Shown: positions 32,950 to 45,490 of the stretch, one piece after another
Layout of the letters: each line of letters opens with the position of its first letter
How positions within the stretch are numbered: position 1 is the stretch's first letter
Source: Calvatia gigantea
Taxonomy: Eukaryota > Basidiomycota > Agaricomycetes > Agaricales > Lycoperdaceae
Direction of reading: 5' to 3'
DNA: 64,000 nucleotides
Assembly: GCA_025093985.1 (NCBI GenBank)
Contig: JACAAK010000001.1
Coordinates: forward strand, 1,736,001 to 1,800,000
Program-made: the position numbers and the translations under genes
The notes under the pieces: model-generated
What the model saw: only the letters and a program-made list of their open reading frames with translations
The model's database searches: none
What the model was told of the DNA's origin: nothing

Positions 32950-33601
32950 GGGAAGGGAGAAAGTGCTCTGTCTCTTCAATCTCTACTGGGAGACCTTCTA
33001 CTGGGAGGTCTTCATGTTCCGATTCCAAATATTGGGGTTGATGTTCTGGAAGGTGGTTGGTCTGGGGGTGGCTAAGTACTTGTTTGAGTTTGAGTTTGAG
33101 TTGAAGTAGCCATTGTTTCAGTTTCTGGATGTACTGGTTCTTGGGATTTGAAACTAGGAATGTCTGGGTATTCAAGAGTGTCTGGAGTGTATATAAGGTG
33201 AGTTCCTTTCTTATTTGAGACAACTGATAAGTCATCTGGATGTTCAGGCAGCTGGTGGAATATTTCATTGTCTAAGTTGTCTTTGAGGATAGATGGTAAT
33301 ATCTGGGGGTTTTCAATTCCAAATTAGGAAGGAAATATGGCTCTAGATGGTGTTTGTGGTGGTAATTCCTGCAATGGGCATTGTTCAGGTGAGTTGGGTC
33401 AAAAATATTTGAATTTGCCACTTTGAGATGGCTTAGGGGGTTCAGGTTCATTGAATTTCCTTGTAGGTGCAGGTAATTCTTGTAGTAGCTTTGGTTTTTG
33501 AGATCTTGTGTGTAGGGTGTAATAGATTCTTTCCAGGTAAGGTGCTGAAGGTCCTTCTGGTTGGTAGGCATGTTGGGGTGGTGGTGTAGTAGGTGATTCA
33601 A
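32950..33601 (-). pseudogene. low-complexity remnant beside an LTR
   Basis: Two overlapping minus-strand open stretches (32942-33268 and 33272-33601) are rich in Leu, His, Gln and Pro. They might be decayed N-terminal gag sequence of an element once attached to the LTR at 32644-32949. No zinc knuckle or enzyme motif is present. Confidence 0.3.
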
Positions 33602-36600
33602 AGAAATGTTGAGTTGGGGTGTGGAATAATTGTTTAGGAGAGGAAGGAGGGTGTAAGGGATATTTCCCTTTTCAAGATGTGGTGAAGAAAAATCAGAAAG
33701 TAGTGATTAGGCCTGCTCTACTCAATGCTACTAGGTGGAGGCTTCTCAATGTGCCAATACACAGAGGATTAATAGAGAATAGCAAACTAGTAGTGAACAG
33801 TCCCACTCTTCTTGATGTTATTTAGTGGAGGATAAAACAAAACCAGTAGACCTGAAGTTCTACTCTTTTTAACACTATTACCAGAAAGGCTTCTTGATGT
33901 CAACTGGATGGAGGAATAATTGGTAGAAGCCATAAGAAACAGAAGTTATATAGAAATGAGAGAAGGGGTAAGGTTATTCTTATGTTACATGCATTACCTT
34001 ACTTTGCAACTAGACCTGGATCATCTCCACTCAGGGAGAGGTTCAATGCTATAGTCCAGGAGTATATGACAAGTCTCAATGACTTCTGTGCAGACTTCAG
34101 ATCACTCCCTCAAGTAGAAGCTCATGCTTGTCTGAAAAGTCTAAGTTAAATGTCACTGCAGTCCCCAAGGTTGTTAACCTTGTAGCACATGAGCAAAGAT
34201 AAGGAAGCTTGTTACTAGAATAACCTAAGGTAATACAGATGTACTACTTAAGGTTTATATACTAGCTACACATAAGAGATGAGTAATTACATAGTAAGGA
34301 GATATAAGTCAATAGGAGACTACTATGGGTTAATTGGTAATCTAAGAAGTCATAGGGAATAGAAAAGAAGTAGTATGAGTCATAGAAAGATGGAGATGAG
34401 TAAATAGAAGTCTGATAATGGAAAATAGAGAAGGTGAAACAGAAACATGACTCAGAATGAGTTATAAGAAGTAAAGGTAGAAGTACATATGATAAATAAA
34501 TAAAGAACAGACCAGGGTATAGAGAAGGAAATGGGAAAGTCTGAATAGAAGGTTAATACATGAATAGAAAAAGTCCAGGGATGTGGTAAGTTTGTAACAG
34601 TAAGGTAATAGGGGTGGGGTCCCTGGGAGTCTCTTCCAGGTTTACCTTAGTGGTCTCCCTTTCTTGGGGTGGGCCCTTGGCAGCTCTGTGGCAGAAGGAG
34701 TAATCGAATAGGGGTGGGGTCCTCAGGTGGTGGTGTGGGTTCATCCTGCTAAGCTGTCTTCCTGGCATTTAACTTTGGTGATGCATTGGGATTCTATCCT
34801 TGCCATAGTATCATTGAAAGTCTGTTCTGGGTATATATCCTCCAGTCTGGGACATTTGGGATAGGATGGCTCCAAGCATGGGCCTTCTACACCAGCTCTT
34901 TTTACTATATCTGTCCCTTTGTAGGCACTCAGCCACTGTTACTACTGGGCTTACTGCTCAAGAAATGATCAGGACACTGTTGCTGCATGATAATATAACA
35001 CTGGATGTACACCACAAGACCTAGACAACTGGGTCTTCAACAGTGTGATGGGTATTTTGGGAAACTGGGGAATTTGGCCAGTAGGAGGTGGTTTGGTCTG
35101 GTCTAGGTTTACACTTGGATTGGGTTGGGCTACCTCTGAATAGTAGATTACTCTCAACTCATCAGATATTGTAGTATGGGCTTTGTACTTTGCTACATAT
35201 TAAAGAGGTAGAAATGGAATACAAGTGTGTGATAGGGATGTGCTACTTAGATTAAGCTGACAGAATAGATATTTAAAGATTTCTACACAATACAAGTTCA
35301 TAGGGAGGCAATCTGACAATATGAGGGACAATTCCACAAAATAATGTGAAACAATGATGTGTAGAGAACACTAGAATAGCTAACTACCTTCACTAAGAAG
35401 AGTAAAGTGAAGTTATACTGTAAAGAGTGCAACTTGCATCCCTTATCTAAGAAGTTAACAAGACACAGAACCTCAGGTACTCTCTAAGATTCACCCTTAT
35501 CAAGTCAACAACCAGAAGTGCACTGTCCTACACTTGTAATACTCCAAGTACCAGGGTGCAGTGATGCAATACACTCTTAATCTAAGCTCACTTTGCAAGT
35601 AAGCCTGAGGTCTTCTTCTTAGATTACAAAGGTCTCAACCTTAGCTCAAGTCACTTAATCCAGTTAATCTCAAAAGAACTTATTACTTTGCTTCACTCAG
35701 GCACAATAGATCACTTTTCACTATGCTCTGAAGGCTAGGCAATGGCTAGTAGGTTCCTTGCCATGTCTGACATTTCAGAGGGGGTTTATATATTATTTGG
35801 ATACTTGTTATGACAAGATAATAATTACACAACTAGGAATATATTATCAAGCAAGGTACAAACTAGTAGATTAGATTGTGTGCCAAGAGAGCTGCAACCT
35901 GTTAGATTAGTGAAACATTGGAAATATAGGCAGATTCTAGGTATCCATTTGTTCTGGGCTATATTTTAGCCCATTCTCTGGGTCTGCATTTTTTCCTAAA
36001 TATGTAGAATATCTAAGATTTCAGACATCACATAAACTGTTCTCCTATGTATTCCTGTGATTTGTATGCACATATGTCCATATGCATTATTAGTGTTGAG
36101 TGATGTTCATTAATCTAATAATAGTGGCATTTCCTTGTGAACATGCTAATCATCCTTTTAGATTAAGCATATCAGACTTATTTCTTGAGTCTAGGCTCAT
36201 TAGAGGGGTCCTGTAGCTCTGTATAGATGCATTGGAATGGTTTTACTGCCTGGTCTGGCTAGAATCACAACTGGTCATATAGTACACTATTAGAATTGCT
36301 TTTAGTTAAGCACAGTAGTCATCCCATAGCCACTGCTATCCATCATCAATGGCTATAGTGTTCTACAGTGATTGAGTACTCTTTTATTATACTGTTGGGC
36401 TTCTTAGATTAGGTCATACTACTATAGGAAGGTTTGATGTAATTGTTAGATTAGGCTTGTATGCCTTAGATTAGCAATCTTCAAGCATGAAAATGGCTTT
36501 GCCATTACATCTCCCCCTCACTATAGATGACTGCCCTCAGTCCTCCATTAAGTCTGACATGATCATTAAGTAGCAACTTTGCTTTCTCTCTATTTGCTGA

Positions 36601-37025
36601 TCTTTAAGTGTGCACAGAAGTGCCTAGTTCAATCAACTGGAAGTATTTTCATGCTTCACAGTAAAGTCTTTGAGGGATGATCTGATTTCACCCCCTTCAA
36701 TGTCAAGTTCCCCTTTTGGTAACTCTATCACCATTAGCAGCTAATGCTTCTCACAGCTAATATCTGCTGTTGCTATCTAAAGCCTTTTATAGCTGCCTAT
36801 TATTCTAAACATTTTTATATGTTTTGTGTATATCTTAGATACATTCCCTTTGCTAAGTATGATCCTGGGTTGTAGAATCTTGCTCATCCATTTTGGACTG
36901 TGAGATTAAGAACCCGGCTTCATCACATTGTATTAGCTTAACCTTTCCTTGATTGTACTGTATATAAGAATGGCACTTGGAGTTTTACATGTTTCTCTTT
37001 ATAATCTCATACTTCCTTCATTGTT
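33602..37025. other. 3.4 kb of A/T-rich decayed repeat without genes
   Basis: No open frame above about 70 codons with protein-like composition. A retroelement-like phrase occurs near 33990-34150 in which gag-like residues can be read with stops. A C-rich stretch (CTCCCCCTCACTATAG, near 36510) resembles leaders seen in fungal LTR elements. Boundaries cannot be set by eye. Confidence 0.4.
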
Positions 37026-39143
37026 ATGTCTACTCCACACAACTCCAACATGAATCTGGTCACTCTAGCCTCAATTCATAACAGCCTGGTGGCTCATAGT
37101 CTTGAAGGAGAGGAATTGGAGAACCAAGTGACTGAAATGGTGGATATGCTGTGTCCAGGGTGGACAGGTATACCCCTCTTTTTCTTCTCTGGCATTCAGT
37201 GTGCTAATCTTCACCTCTAATCTCAGGCAGACTGCTTTGAGCACCCATGCTGCTTATTTGGCCAGCACATACATTTATTGTGCTGGCCCCTACCATTAGT
37301 CTCCTACTGAATAAAACATTTATGTTCCCTCCATTCAGACCTCCTTCAATGCTTCTGGGCCTTCGATTAGGCTGCAGCCCATTATCTATCACCCAGGAAC
37401 TGGTGTCTGTATTCCTCCAGGCATACAGGCTGTGATGCCACTGCCAGCACCTATTGGTGCTTTTCTTTTTACTCTATTTTGTTATTCTTGAACTGACTTG
37501 TGATCTTAGCCATACATCAGTCATCGCTGTCCTCTTCTAAGCCAAAGAAGTCCCAGAAGTATACTAGAAAGGCACATCATTTGTCTATTTTAACTGTATT
37601 TCTTGTTTGACCACTTATCTGACAGGACCTTGACATCCCAACCCCAACTCCAGTAGTCCCATCTGCCTCTACTGACCCCTCAACATCTTCCATGGCAATA
37701 GGAGGACCTATTGCAACCAGCTGGCCTTCTTGCATAGCTGCTCCCAAGACTTCCAGTGCCCTCATTGATGTAAGTCATTTGGTTTACAACTATTTTTATC
37801 TTAATCTAATTTCATTCATCTAGCCTGCAGCCACTTGGCTTGCACTGTGGGCTGCTCAAGCTAAGGCAAAGGCCCAGACTTGTCAATGAGCTACAAATGT
37901 GTCACTGGATGACACTCTACCCAAGAAATATGCTTATGAGGCTGTTGCCTTGGCCAAGAAGACCCTCACTACTCCTGCCCTCTCTGTATCATCATCTGTC
38001 TCTACAATGAACTCTTCCAAACTAAAATCTTGGCAGGTGATCTTGAAGATCCTCCATCAGGAAGGAAACAGTAACTGCTCTTTCTAAGGCTCTTTCAGAG
38101 ACCATTCATCCCGCCTCTTCACCAGTAGGAGAAGTTGACATCGAGGAGGTTGAAAAGCCCCCCAGGAACATTCTAGAGCCTTCAGAGCCCCAAACCTGTT
38201 GTCTTCATAAGTCTTTTTTCATTAATTCTGGTTTTTTCTTGCTAATCTAACAGGTGCTACTCATCATATGGACAAGGACTTTGTTGAGGAGTACAGCTTG
38301 AAGACAGCTGTCTCCTTCTTTTCTAATGTTGGACTGGCATTCTCACTACTCAACACTGAGCCTTATATGAGTAATTTCTACAGAATTTACACCTTAATCT
38401 AATACCTTTCTAGGGCAGTGCCAGACAGCTTCAATGCCTGAATTGCATGAAGCTGTTCTTGCCTGACTACACTTCTGGTGGCAAGGACCAGGATGGTAAA
38501 ACTCACAAGTGCAAGCAATGCCTTGCCTAGAACACCACCCACTATTTGGACACCAAGCTGGCACCCCTCCTTCAGTACTAGGCTGAAGGTGCTCAACTTT
38601 GCTCCCTGACCAGTGACCACTGTAAGTCATCTTTATTCTTTTATCTAAGTTGTTATGTTGGCTGACCAACACTACTTCTTGTTAATCTAGACCTCACTAA
38701 CTGATTCTGGAACCTAATGGTGGCCCATGCTCAAGTTTTCAGGCCTGAAACTTTCCTGGACATGGCTTATGTGAACTACCATGCCCTCATCTACTCGTTT
38801 GTGAAGGACATCCAAATTGCATGTCAACTTCATAGTCACAACTCTTCCTTCTAGGTTGAATCTAGGCTCTGCAAGATCCAAAGTGATGCCTCTGACCTGT
38901 TTACCTTTGTCAACAGATTCTTCAATAAAGTTCATGCTTCAGAAGACTCTGATCTTGCCCACTGGTCTTACTTTGCTCACAGCCACTTCCTCAATGTGCT
39001 GTCTGGTTTGTGTGGAGAGGTACCCAGGACATGGTCTGGCATGCCTCCTACCCCATCTTTCACTTTGAAACATGCTGACTTCACTGATCTCCCCATCCCT
39101 CATGCCAAGAAGATGTGCTTCACCAAATCTAAAGGGAAACAGT
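37026..39143 (+). pseudogene. decayed intron-bearing gene with a cysteine cluster
   Basis: Starts MSTPHNSNMNLVTLASIHNS at 37026 and can be followed through several exons. Candidate introns end in a TAATCTAA-type branch word shortly before AG (for example near 37800-37823, 38240-38252 and 38680-38690). One exon (near 38410-38540) reads LQCLNCMKLFLPDY, then GKTHKCKQCLA, giving Cys-x2-Cys twice, and is then broken by TAG. A later exon (38700-39140) reads FWNLMVAHAQVFRPETFLDM, VNYHALIYSF and DLFTFVNRFFNKVHASED, with a TAG in the middle. Stops occur in at least three exons. I do not recognize the family; it is probably a gene carried by a mobile element. Confidence 0.45.
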
Positions 39144-39864
39144 AAGCAGCATCACCCCCTCCTTCCTTGAGCCTGCCTATCAGTGAGGAGGAGTTCAATT
39201 CCAGGGACAATGCAGTGGCATCTGCTGACTATGAATCCTGAGGTTTGTGCAGTGTTTTCTCTTGTTATATTTTGGCAGTCTTTGGAGTAGATACATTACC
39301 ATAGTAGTGTATTCTGCTCCCCCAACATTTTGCTAGGTATCTAGGTACATCATACTTAGATACATGTTTTTACTTTAGTCTATCTACATCTTTGGGTGGT
39401 ATCCTGGATGCCTAATTCAATCTGCTTGTGCACATTTTTGTATGAACCCAGTAACTCTTAATCTTTTCAGAAATAAGTGTGTGGACTCACTCAGACCCAC
39501 ACAAATTTGCCAAAATTTTGTACTATTGCATGTATATTCAAATTTAAGTCTCTGCAGTACACACTCCCCTCCACTAAAATGGATGGGTGCCTTTGCCCTT
39601 ATGCTGTCCATTTCAGAGACATGTGAGAGGTGTCATTATGACATATTTCAAATCTCAGTGACTTTTTGCAATTTCAAAGTGCTGCAGCTCATTGTTCAAA
39701 ATCTGCCAAAAAACAGCTGAATTTTTCATTCTTATCCTACACAGGTTTTTCCACTAATCTCAAGGTCTTTGTAATCAGCAGTTTAAGCTGTATTTCTAGA
39801 TAGACCCTTTTTTTGATGTAGCTACATATAATCTAAACATAGGGAACTTGTACTTCAGTTCTCC

Positions 39865-41667
39865 TTGTTGTATATCTCGCTAGGATCTCTAGTCATTCTT
39901 CTCATGTCTGCTGATACTGTCAACACTTGTATTGAGCTAGACAATGTGATTAGTACCTTCCAGCACCAATTGCAATGTTTTCAGCATCAGGAGAGCACAC
40001 AGGCTTCTATGTTTAATGCTTTGAACAATGCTACTGCCCCAGCCATAAGCCTTAGATTAGTACCCCTGACTGTTGTCATTGACAGCTACCATGTTTATCT
40101 TTTCAGTCTCAGTTCCTTTGTCAACTTTCAGGTGATGCTGCTAGTTTAGAGAATGAGAAGAATATTAATCTTATTTTCCGCACTCACAAGATCTTTGAGA
40201 CCTGGCAGAACAAACATGACAAGGCTTTCAAGATGCCAGAAGTTTACAAGAAACTTCAAGACTTCTGTGCTCAGTACCAGTGCTCCAAAGCTAAAGCTAA
40301 GTTAAGTTCATCTGGCCCAGCAAGCCCTGCCACAACTTCCACATCTATGACAACCACTGCTAGCTCAAGTCTTCCAACCAAAAAAGTGCATAGAATTTTT
40401 AATCTAAGTTGATCCATTGTTATCTCAATAATGTCCTCTAGTATTGTTATGGTTTCTCACCAATCATATCGTGTTCCATCCTTGTCTGCATTTCTATACT
40501 GTTAGTACATCTGTTTCACCTATTTCTGTTGAGCGATTTCCGGCCATGACTTGTAGTAACTACTACACCTACCTTACTGGATGTTTCACGTAGTTACCCC
40601 ATCCATTCAACTGGATGACTTTCCATATGTAAGCATACATACATCCACTGTATTTGGTATGCTTAACCATCTCTTGTTCTTCTCCCCTTACTTGCCCTCA
40701 AGTCTTAGCCCAAAGTTGCAACCTGAGGTAAACTCAGACTAAGGTCATAACAAGTATCATTGCAGCAAGCAAGTCATTTCTCCTGAGACTGTTGATGACT
40801 CTGACAAAGAGGAGACATTGAGGACTGTAAGTTATTCTGATATCTCCTATTCCTTTAATCTAATATTGTTTTTGCCATAGGAAACTATGCAAGTTGATGA
40901 TTCTGGTCCCTCAGGAACAGTCATTTCCCCTGATGATGACTGAAACAGTAGTGCAATAGTGCTTGAGCTTTAAATCATCACTACTACTGTTAACCAGGTA
41001 AATTATTCTTTCTCCCATTGCCACAGCACTGTTGGAATCTGTGATGTCACATGGTCAAACTCCTCCCTGTTGCCTTGCCTACTACACATGCTATCATACA
41101 TATATACCCTACCCCCCCCCCACCTAGTTTACCTTGCTCATTTGTATCCCTCCATAGTGCTGAATACCACTCATCCTCATAGCTCCTGCTATTATCTCTT
41201 CAAGCACATCGTTCTCAGCTGTAGTTCATCTTGCTTTCTTCATTAATATTGGTTAGCTACTGCTAAGACTCATTAATCTATGCTTGCAGGAGACAGCTGT
41301 GGCTAGTACTTGTGCTGAGATAGTGTGTATACCTTATGCCTTTGTGCCTGGCTTAGATATCAGCAGTAGCACTTATAAGTAAGCTATACAGCTTACTACC
41401 AGTGCGAAGCATGTTCATTTTTTGCCTTCCACTCCAGAACAAGGTCAGCTTTTCAGAACACCTTAGTGTGTCATAGCTGATAAGTTGTGGCTCTAGCAAA
41501 GGTTATTGAGTTGTTGACTCTCAAGAACTGTGAGCTCTATGCTTACTACATCACTTGTTGTGAGAGCACTGTGCTTCAGACTAGTCTCCTCAGCACTAGT
41601 TCCAAGTTAATCTCAGCTGCCCAGGCTTTGGAGGCTGCTGCTCACCACTATGAAGTCTTAGCTAAAT
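39865..41667 (+). pseudogene. decayed intron-bearing gene, copy A
   Basis: Exon fragments encode VNTCIELDNVISTFQHQLQC, then after an intron ending CTTTTCAG, GDAASLENEKNINLIFRTHK and FETWQNKHDKAFKMPEVYKK, then a Ser/Thr-rich stretch, a solo LTR insertion, an acidic exon (DDSDKEETL-like) and finally ELLTLKNCELYAYYITCCES with AQALEAAAHHYEVLAK. Spacers carry TTAATCTAA-type words before AG. The 3' part is interrupted by stops. Coiled-coil and acidic character are visible but the family is unknown to me. Confidence 0.4.
40445..40752 (-). repeat. solo LTR of the TGTTATGACC family, copy A
   Basis: 308 bp from TGTTATGG to CATAACA, flanked by the 5 bp duplication AGTAT (40440-40444 and 40753-40757). 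It interrupts the decayed gene. Confidence 0.92.
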
Positions 41668-42211
41668 AGCAGGAACATCTCCTTGTTCAGTTAGAGAAGT
41701 TATCAGACCATTCTGCTTAGATTACATTTAACTTCTCATTAATCACCTGTTTTACTTAGATAGTTTTTACCCTCAGTTTGTACATGTTCACACAAACAGA
41801 GTTTCTATCTTACAACAAACTTCGGTGTGATCATGTCAGTTCTCAATGTCTGAGTCTGTTAGCTTTGCCTCTGACTCATCTTCCATGATTAATCTATCTA
41901 AACCATCCTTAGATAGGTCAATTAAGTATTCAATTTTCTTGTCCAGCATTAGCTTAGACCGTGCTAAGTAAGATATTACTCTAAAAGCTGCAACCTTATT
42001 TTGCCACACAGATCCATTGTTAAGCATGGGTCATGCGGGTGAGATGACTGGAGTCTAGACACCTGGGAATGATGCGTGGATGTGGACAAAGATGGATGAA
42101 GTGGGCGAACTCAGGAGAACTATGGCTTCAATGTATGTATTGTGCCCTCCTGCCAACAAGTGGTCTTAACTTCAGAATAAGGGACGAGGACAGAGTCAGA
42201 GGCAGAGACAG

Positions 42212-42357
42212 ATTACATAATCATACTTTGCATATGATTAGATAAGATACTGGACTATCTACAATTAAATTAGGAAGTGCACAGCCACAGTAGTCCTTGA
42301 GTTATGAGCTGATCTTCTGAAAAGTTCAAAACATTGGAACGGTTTTGTCCCTTACTG
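42212..42357 (+). mobile_element. right-end remnant of a Tc1-like element
   Basis: 146 bp that match in order the last part of the Tc1 element at 30180-31784 (GATAAGATAC, an ATTAAAT-type word, TTGAGTTAT, then CATTGGAACGGTTTTGTCCC, TTACTG) and end at a TA (42358-42359). It sits exactly between the two copies of the 2.57 kb block. Confidence 0.8.
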
Positions 42358-42578
42358 TATTTCAAATCTCAGTGACTTTTTGCAATTTCAAAGTGCTGCA
42401 GCTCATTGTTCAAAATCTGCCAAAAAACAGCTGAATTTTTCATTCTTATCCTACACAGGTTTTTCCACTAATCTCAAGGTCTTTGTAATCAGCAGTTTAA
42501 GCTGTATTTCTAGATAGACCCTTTTTTTGATGTAGCTACATATAATCTAAACATAGGGAACTTGTACTTCAGTTCTCC

Positions 42579-44380
42579 TTGTTGTATATCTCGCTAGGAT
42601 CTCTAGTCATTCTTCTCATGTCTGCTGATACTGTCAACACTTGTATTGAGCTAGACAATGTGATTAGTACCTTCCAGCACCAATTGCAATGTTTTCAGCA
42701 TCAGGAGAGCACACAGGCTTCTATGTTTAATGCTTTGAACAATGCTACTGCCCCAGCCATAAGCCTTAGATTAGTACCCCTGACTGTTGTCATTGACAGC
42801 TACCATGTTTATCTTTTCAGTCTCAGTTCCTTTGTCAACTTTCAGGTGATGCTGCTGGTTTAGAGAATGAGAAGAATATTAATCTTATTTTCCACACTCA
42901 CAAGATCTTTGAGACCTGGCAGAACAAACATGACAAGGCTTTCAAGATGCTAGAAGTTTACAAGAAACTTCAAGACTTCTGTGCTCAGTACCAGTGCTCC
43001 AAAGCTAAAGCTAAGTTAAGTTCATCTGGCCCAGCAAGCCCTGCCACAACTTCCACATCTATGACAACCACTGCTAGCTCAAGTCTTCCAACCAAAAAAG
43101 TGCATAGAATTTTTAATCTAAGTTGATCCATTGTTATCTCAATAATGTCCTCTAGTATTGTTATGGTTTCTCACCAATCACATCGTGTTCCATCCTTGTC
43201 TGCATTTCTATACTGTTAGTACATCTATTTCACCTATTCCTGTTGAGCGATTTCCGGCCATGACTTGTAGTAACTACTACACTTACCTTACTGGACGTTT
43301 CATGTAGTTACCCCATCCATTCAACTGGATGACTTTCCATATTTAAGCATACATACATCCACTGTATTTGGTATGCTTAACCATCTCTTGTTCTTCTCCC
43401 CTTACTCGCCCTCAAGTCTTAGCCCAAAGTTGCAACCTGAGGTAAACTCAGACTAAGGTCATAACAAGTATCATTGCAGCAAGCAAGTCATTTCTCCTGA
43501 GACTGTTGATGACTCTGACAAAGAGGAGACATTGAGGACTGTAAGTTATTCTGATATCTCCTATTCCTTTAATCTAATATTGTTTTCGCCATAGGAAACT
43601 ATGCAAGTTGATGATTCTGGTCCCTCAGGAACAGTCATTTCCCCTGATGATGACTGAAACAGTAGTGCAATAGTGCTTGAGCTTTAAATCATCACTACTA
43701 CTGTTAACCAGGTAAATTATTCTTTCTCCCATTGCCACAGCACTGTTGGAATCTGTGATGTCACATGGTCAAACTCCTCCCTGTTGCCTCGCCTACTACA
43801 CATGCTATCATACATATATACCCTACCCCCCCCCACCTAGTTTACCTTGCTCGTTTGTACCCCTCCATAGTGCTGAATACCACTCATCCTCATAGCTCCT
43901 GCTATTATCTCTTCAAGCACATCGTTCTCAGCTGTGGTTCATCTTGCTTTCTTCATTAATATTGGTTAGCTACTGCTAAGACTCATTAATCTATGCTTGC
44001 AGGAGACAGCTGTGGCTAGTACTTGTGCTGAGATAGTGTGTATACCTTATGCCTTTGTGCCTGGCTTAGATATCAGCAGTAGCACTTATAAGTAAGCTAT
44101 ACAGCTTACTACCAGTGCAAAGCATGTTCATTTTTTGCCTTCCACTCCAGAACAAGGTCAGCTTTTCAGAACACCTTAGTGTGTCATAGCTGATAAGTTG
44201 TGGCTCTAGCAAAGGTTATTGAGTTGTTGACTCTCAAGAACTGTGAGCTCTATGCTTACTACATCACTTGTTGTGAGAGCACTGTGCTTCAGACTAGTCT
44301 CCTCAGCACTAGTTCCAAGTTAATCTCAGCTGCCCAGGCTTTGGAGGCTGCTGCTCACCACTATGAAGTCTTAGCTAAAT
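42579..44380 (+). pseudogene. decayed intron-bearing gene, copy B
   Basis: Nearly the same as 39865-41667, with the same stops and the same solo LTR inside, so it was already dead when duplicated. Small differences such as MPEVYKK versus MLEVYKK are substitutions after duplication. Confidence 0.4.
43159..43466 (-). repeat. solo LTR of the TGTTATGACC family, copy B
   Basis: Same LTR and same AGTAT flanks (43154-43158 and 43467-43471) as copy A: the insertion predates the block duplication. Confidence 0.92.
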
Positions 44381-44730
44381 AGCAGGAACATCTCTTTGTT
44401 CAGTTAGAGAAGTTATCAGGCCATTCTGCTTAGATTACATTTAACTTCTCATTAATCACCTGTTTTACTTAGATAGTTTTTACCCTCAGTTTGTACATGT
44501 TCACACAAACAGAGTTTCTATCTTACAACAAACTTCGGTGTGATCATGTCAGTTCTCAATGTCTGAGTCTGTTAGCTTTGCCTCTGACTCATCTTCTATG
44601 ATTAATCTATCTAAACCATCCTTAGATAGGTCAATTAAGTATTCAATTTTCTTGTCCAGCATTAGCTTAGACCATGCTAAGTAAGATATTACTCTAAAAG
44701 CTGCAACCTTATTTTGCCACACAGATCCAT

Positions 44731-45353
44731 TGTTAAGCACGGGTCATGCGGGTGAGATGACCGGAGTCTAGACACCTGGGAATGATGCGTGGATGTGGAT
44801 GAAGATGGATGAAGCGGGCGAACTCAGGAGGACCATGGCTTCAATGTATGTGTTGTGCCCTCCTGCCAACAAGTGGTCTTAACTTCAGAATAAGGGACGA
44901 GGACAGAGTCAGAGGCGGAGACAGAGACAAAGACAGAGGTAGAATAGAAGTAGCATGTCGCTAAGTAGATTTCAGACTGAGGATTACAGGCAAAGTAGCT
45001 ATGGTTTATATATGCAAGGAAGTGTGGTTCTACAAAAGGAAACTACTATGACTTCAGGTGCGGGCCAGGTATGGCTGCTAGATAAAAACACCAGGAATGC
45101 AACTAGCTAAAAGGAATAAGGTGAAACAGGAATGATATGAATGGTAAAAGGGATTGCAAGGGAAACAGGAGTAGGTATGACGACTGGAGAAATGTACAAG
45201 GAGGATAATTGGAAATTAACATCAGACATAATAGTAAGAATGGAGAGCGGGGGAGATGGGGGAGAGCGGGTGAGAGCGAATGGTAAATAAAATATAAAGT
45301 ATAGTCCGGGTAAGAGCAGGTGAAGCAGGTAAGCACATGTATGGGTTGTGATA
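44731..45353 (-). repeat. 3' LTR of the gypsy element
   Basis: 623 bp. On the minus strand the tract AAGGGAGGAATAC directly precedes it (45354-45366), marking it as the 3' LTR. Further truncated copies of this LTR are at 42018-42211 and about 57888-58203. Confidence 0.92.
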
Positions 45354-45490
45354 GTATTCCTCCCTTAGGGCCAAGCCCTCAAGGCCATGAAGGTGTTGTG
45401 GGAAATGGAGTTGAAAAATTTGATGCGGGCATAAGATTCACACTTTTGAAAAATTTTCCTTTGCTTGCCTCTTGACCTCCTACTACCACT

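Larger units (their letters stand above)
39644..42211 (+). repeat. duplicated 2.57 kb block, copy A
   Basis: Matches 42358-44924 at an offset of about 2,714 with few substitutions. It contains a decayed gene, a solo LTR with its target duplication, and at its right end the first 194 bp (42018-42211) of the LTR of the gypsy element at 44731, including the TCCAT just before it. Confidence 0.9.
42358..44924 (+). repeat. duplicated 2.57 kb block, copy B
   Basis: Second copy of 39644-42211. It runs without break into the intact left LTR of the gypsy element, so the last ~194 bp overlap that LTR. Confidence 0.9.

Noticed and set aside
32942..33601. intact gag gene
   Set aside because: Only low-complexity Leu/His/Gln-rich open stretches; no knuckle or capsid pattern.
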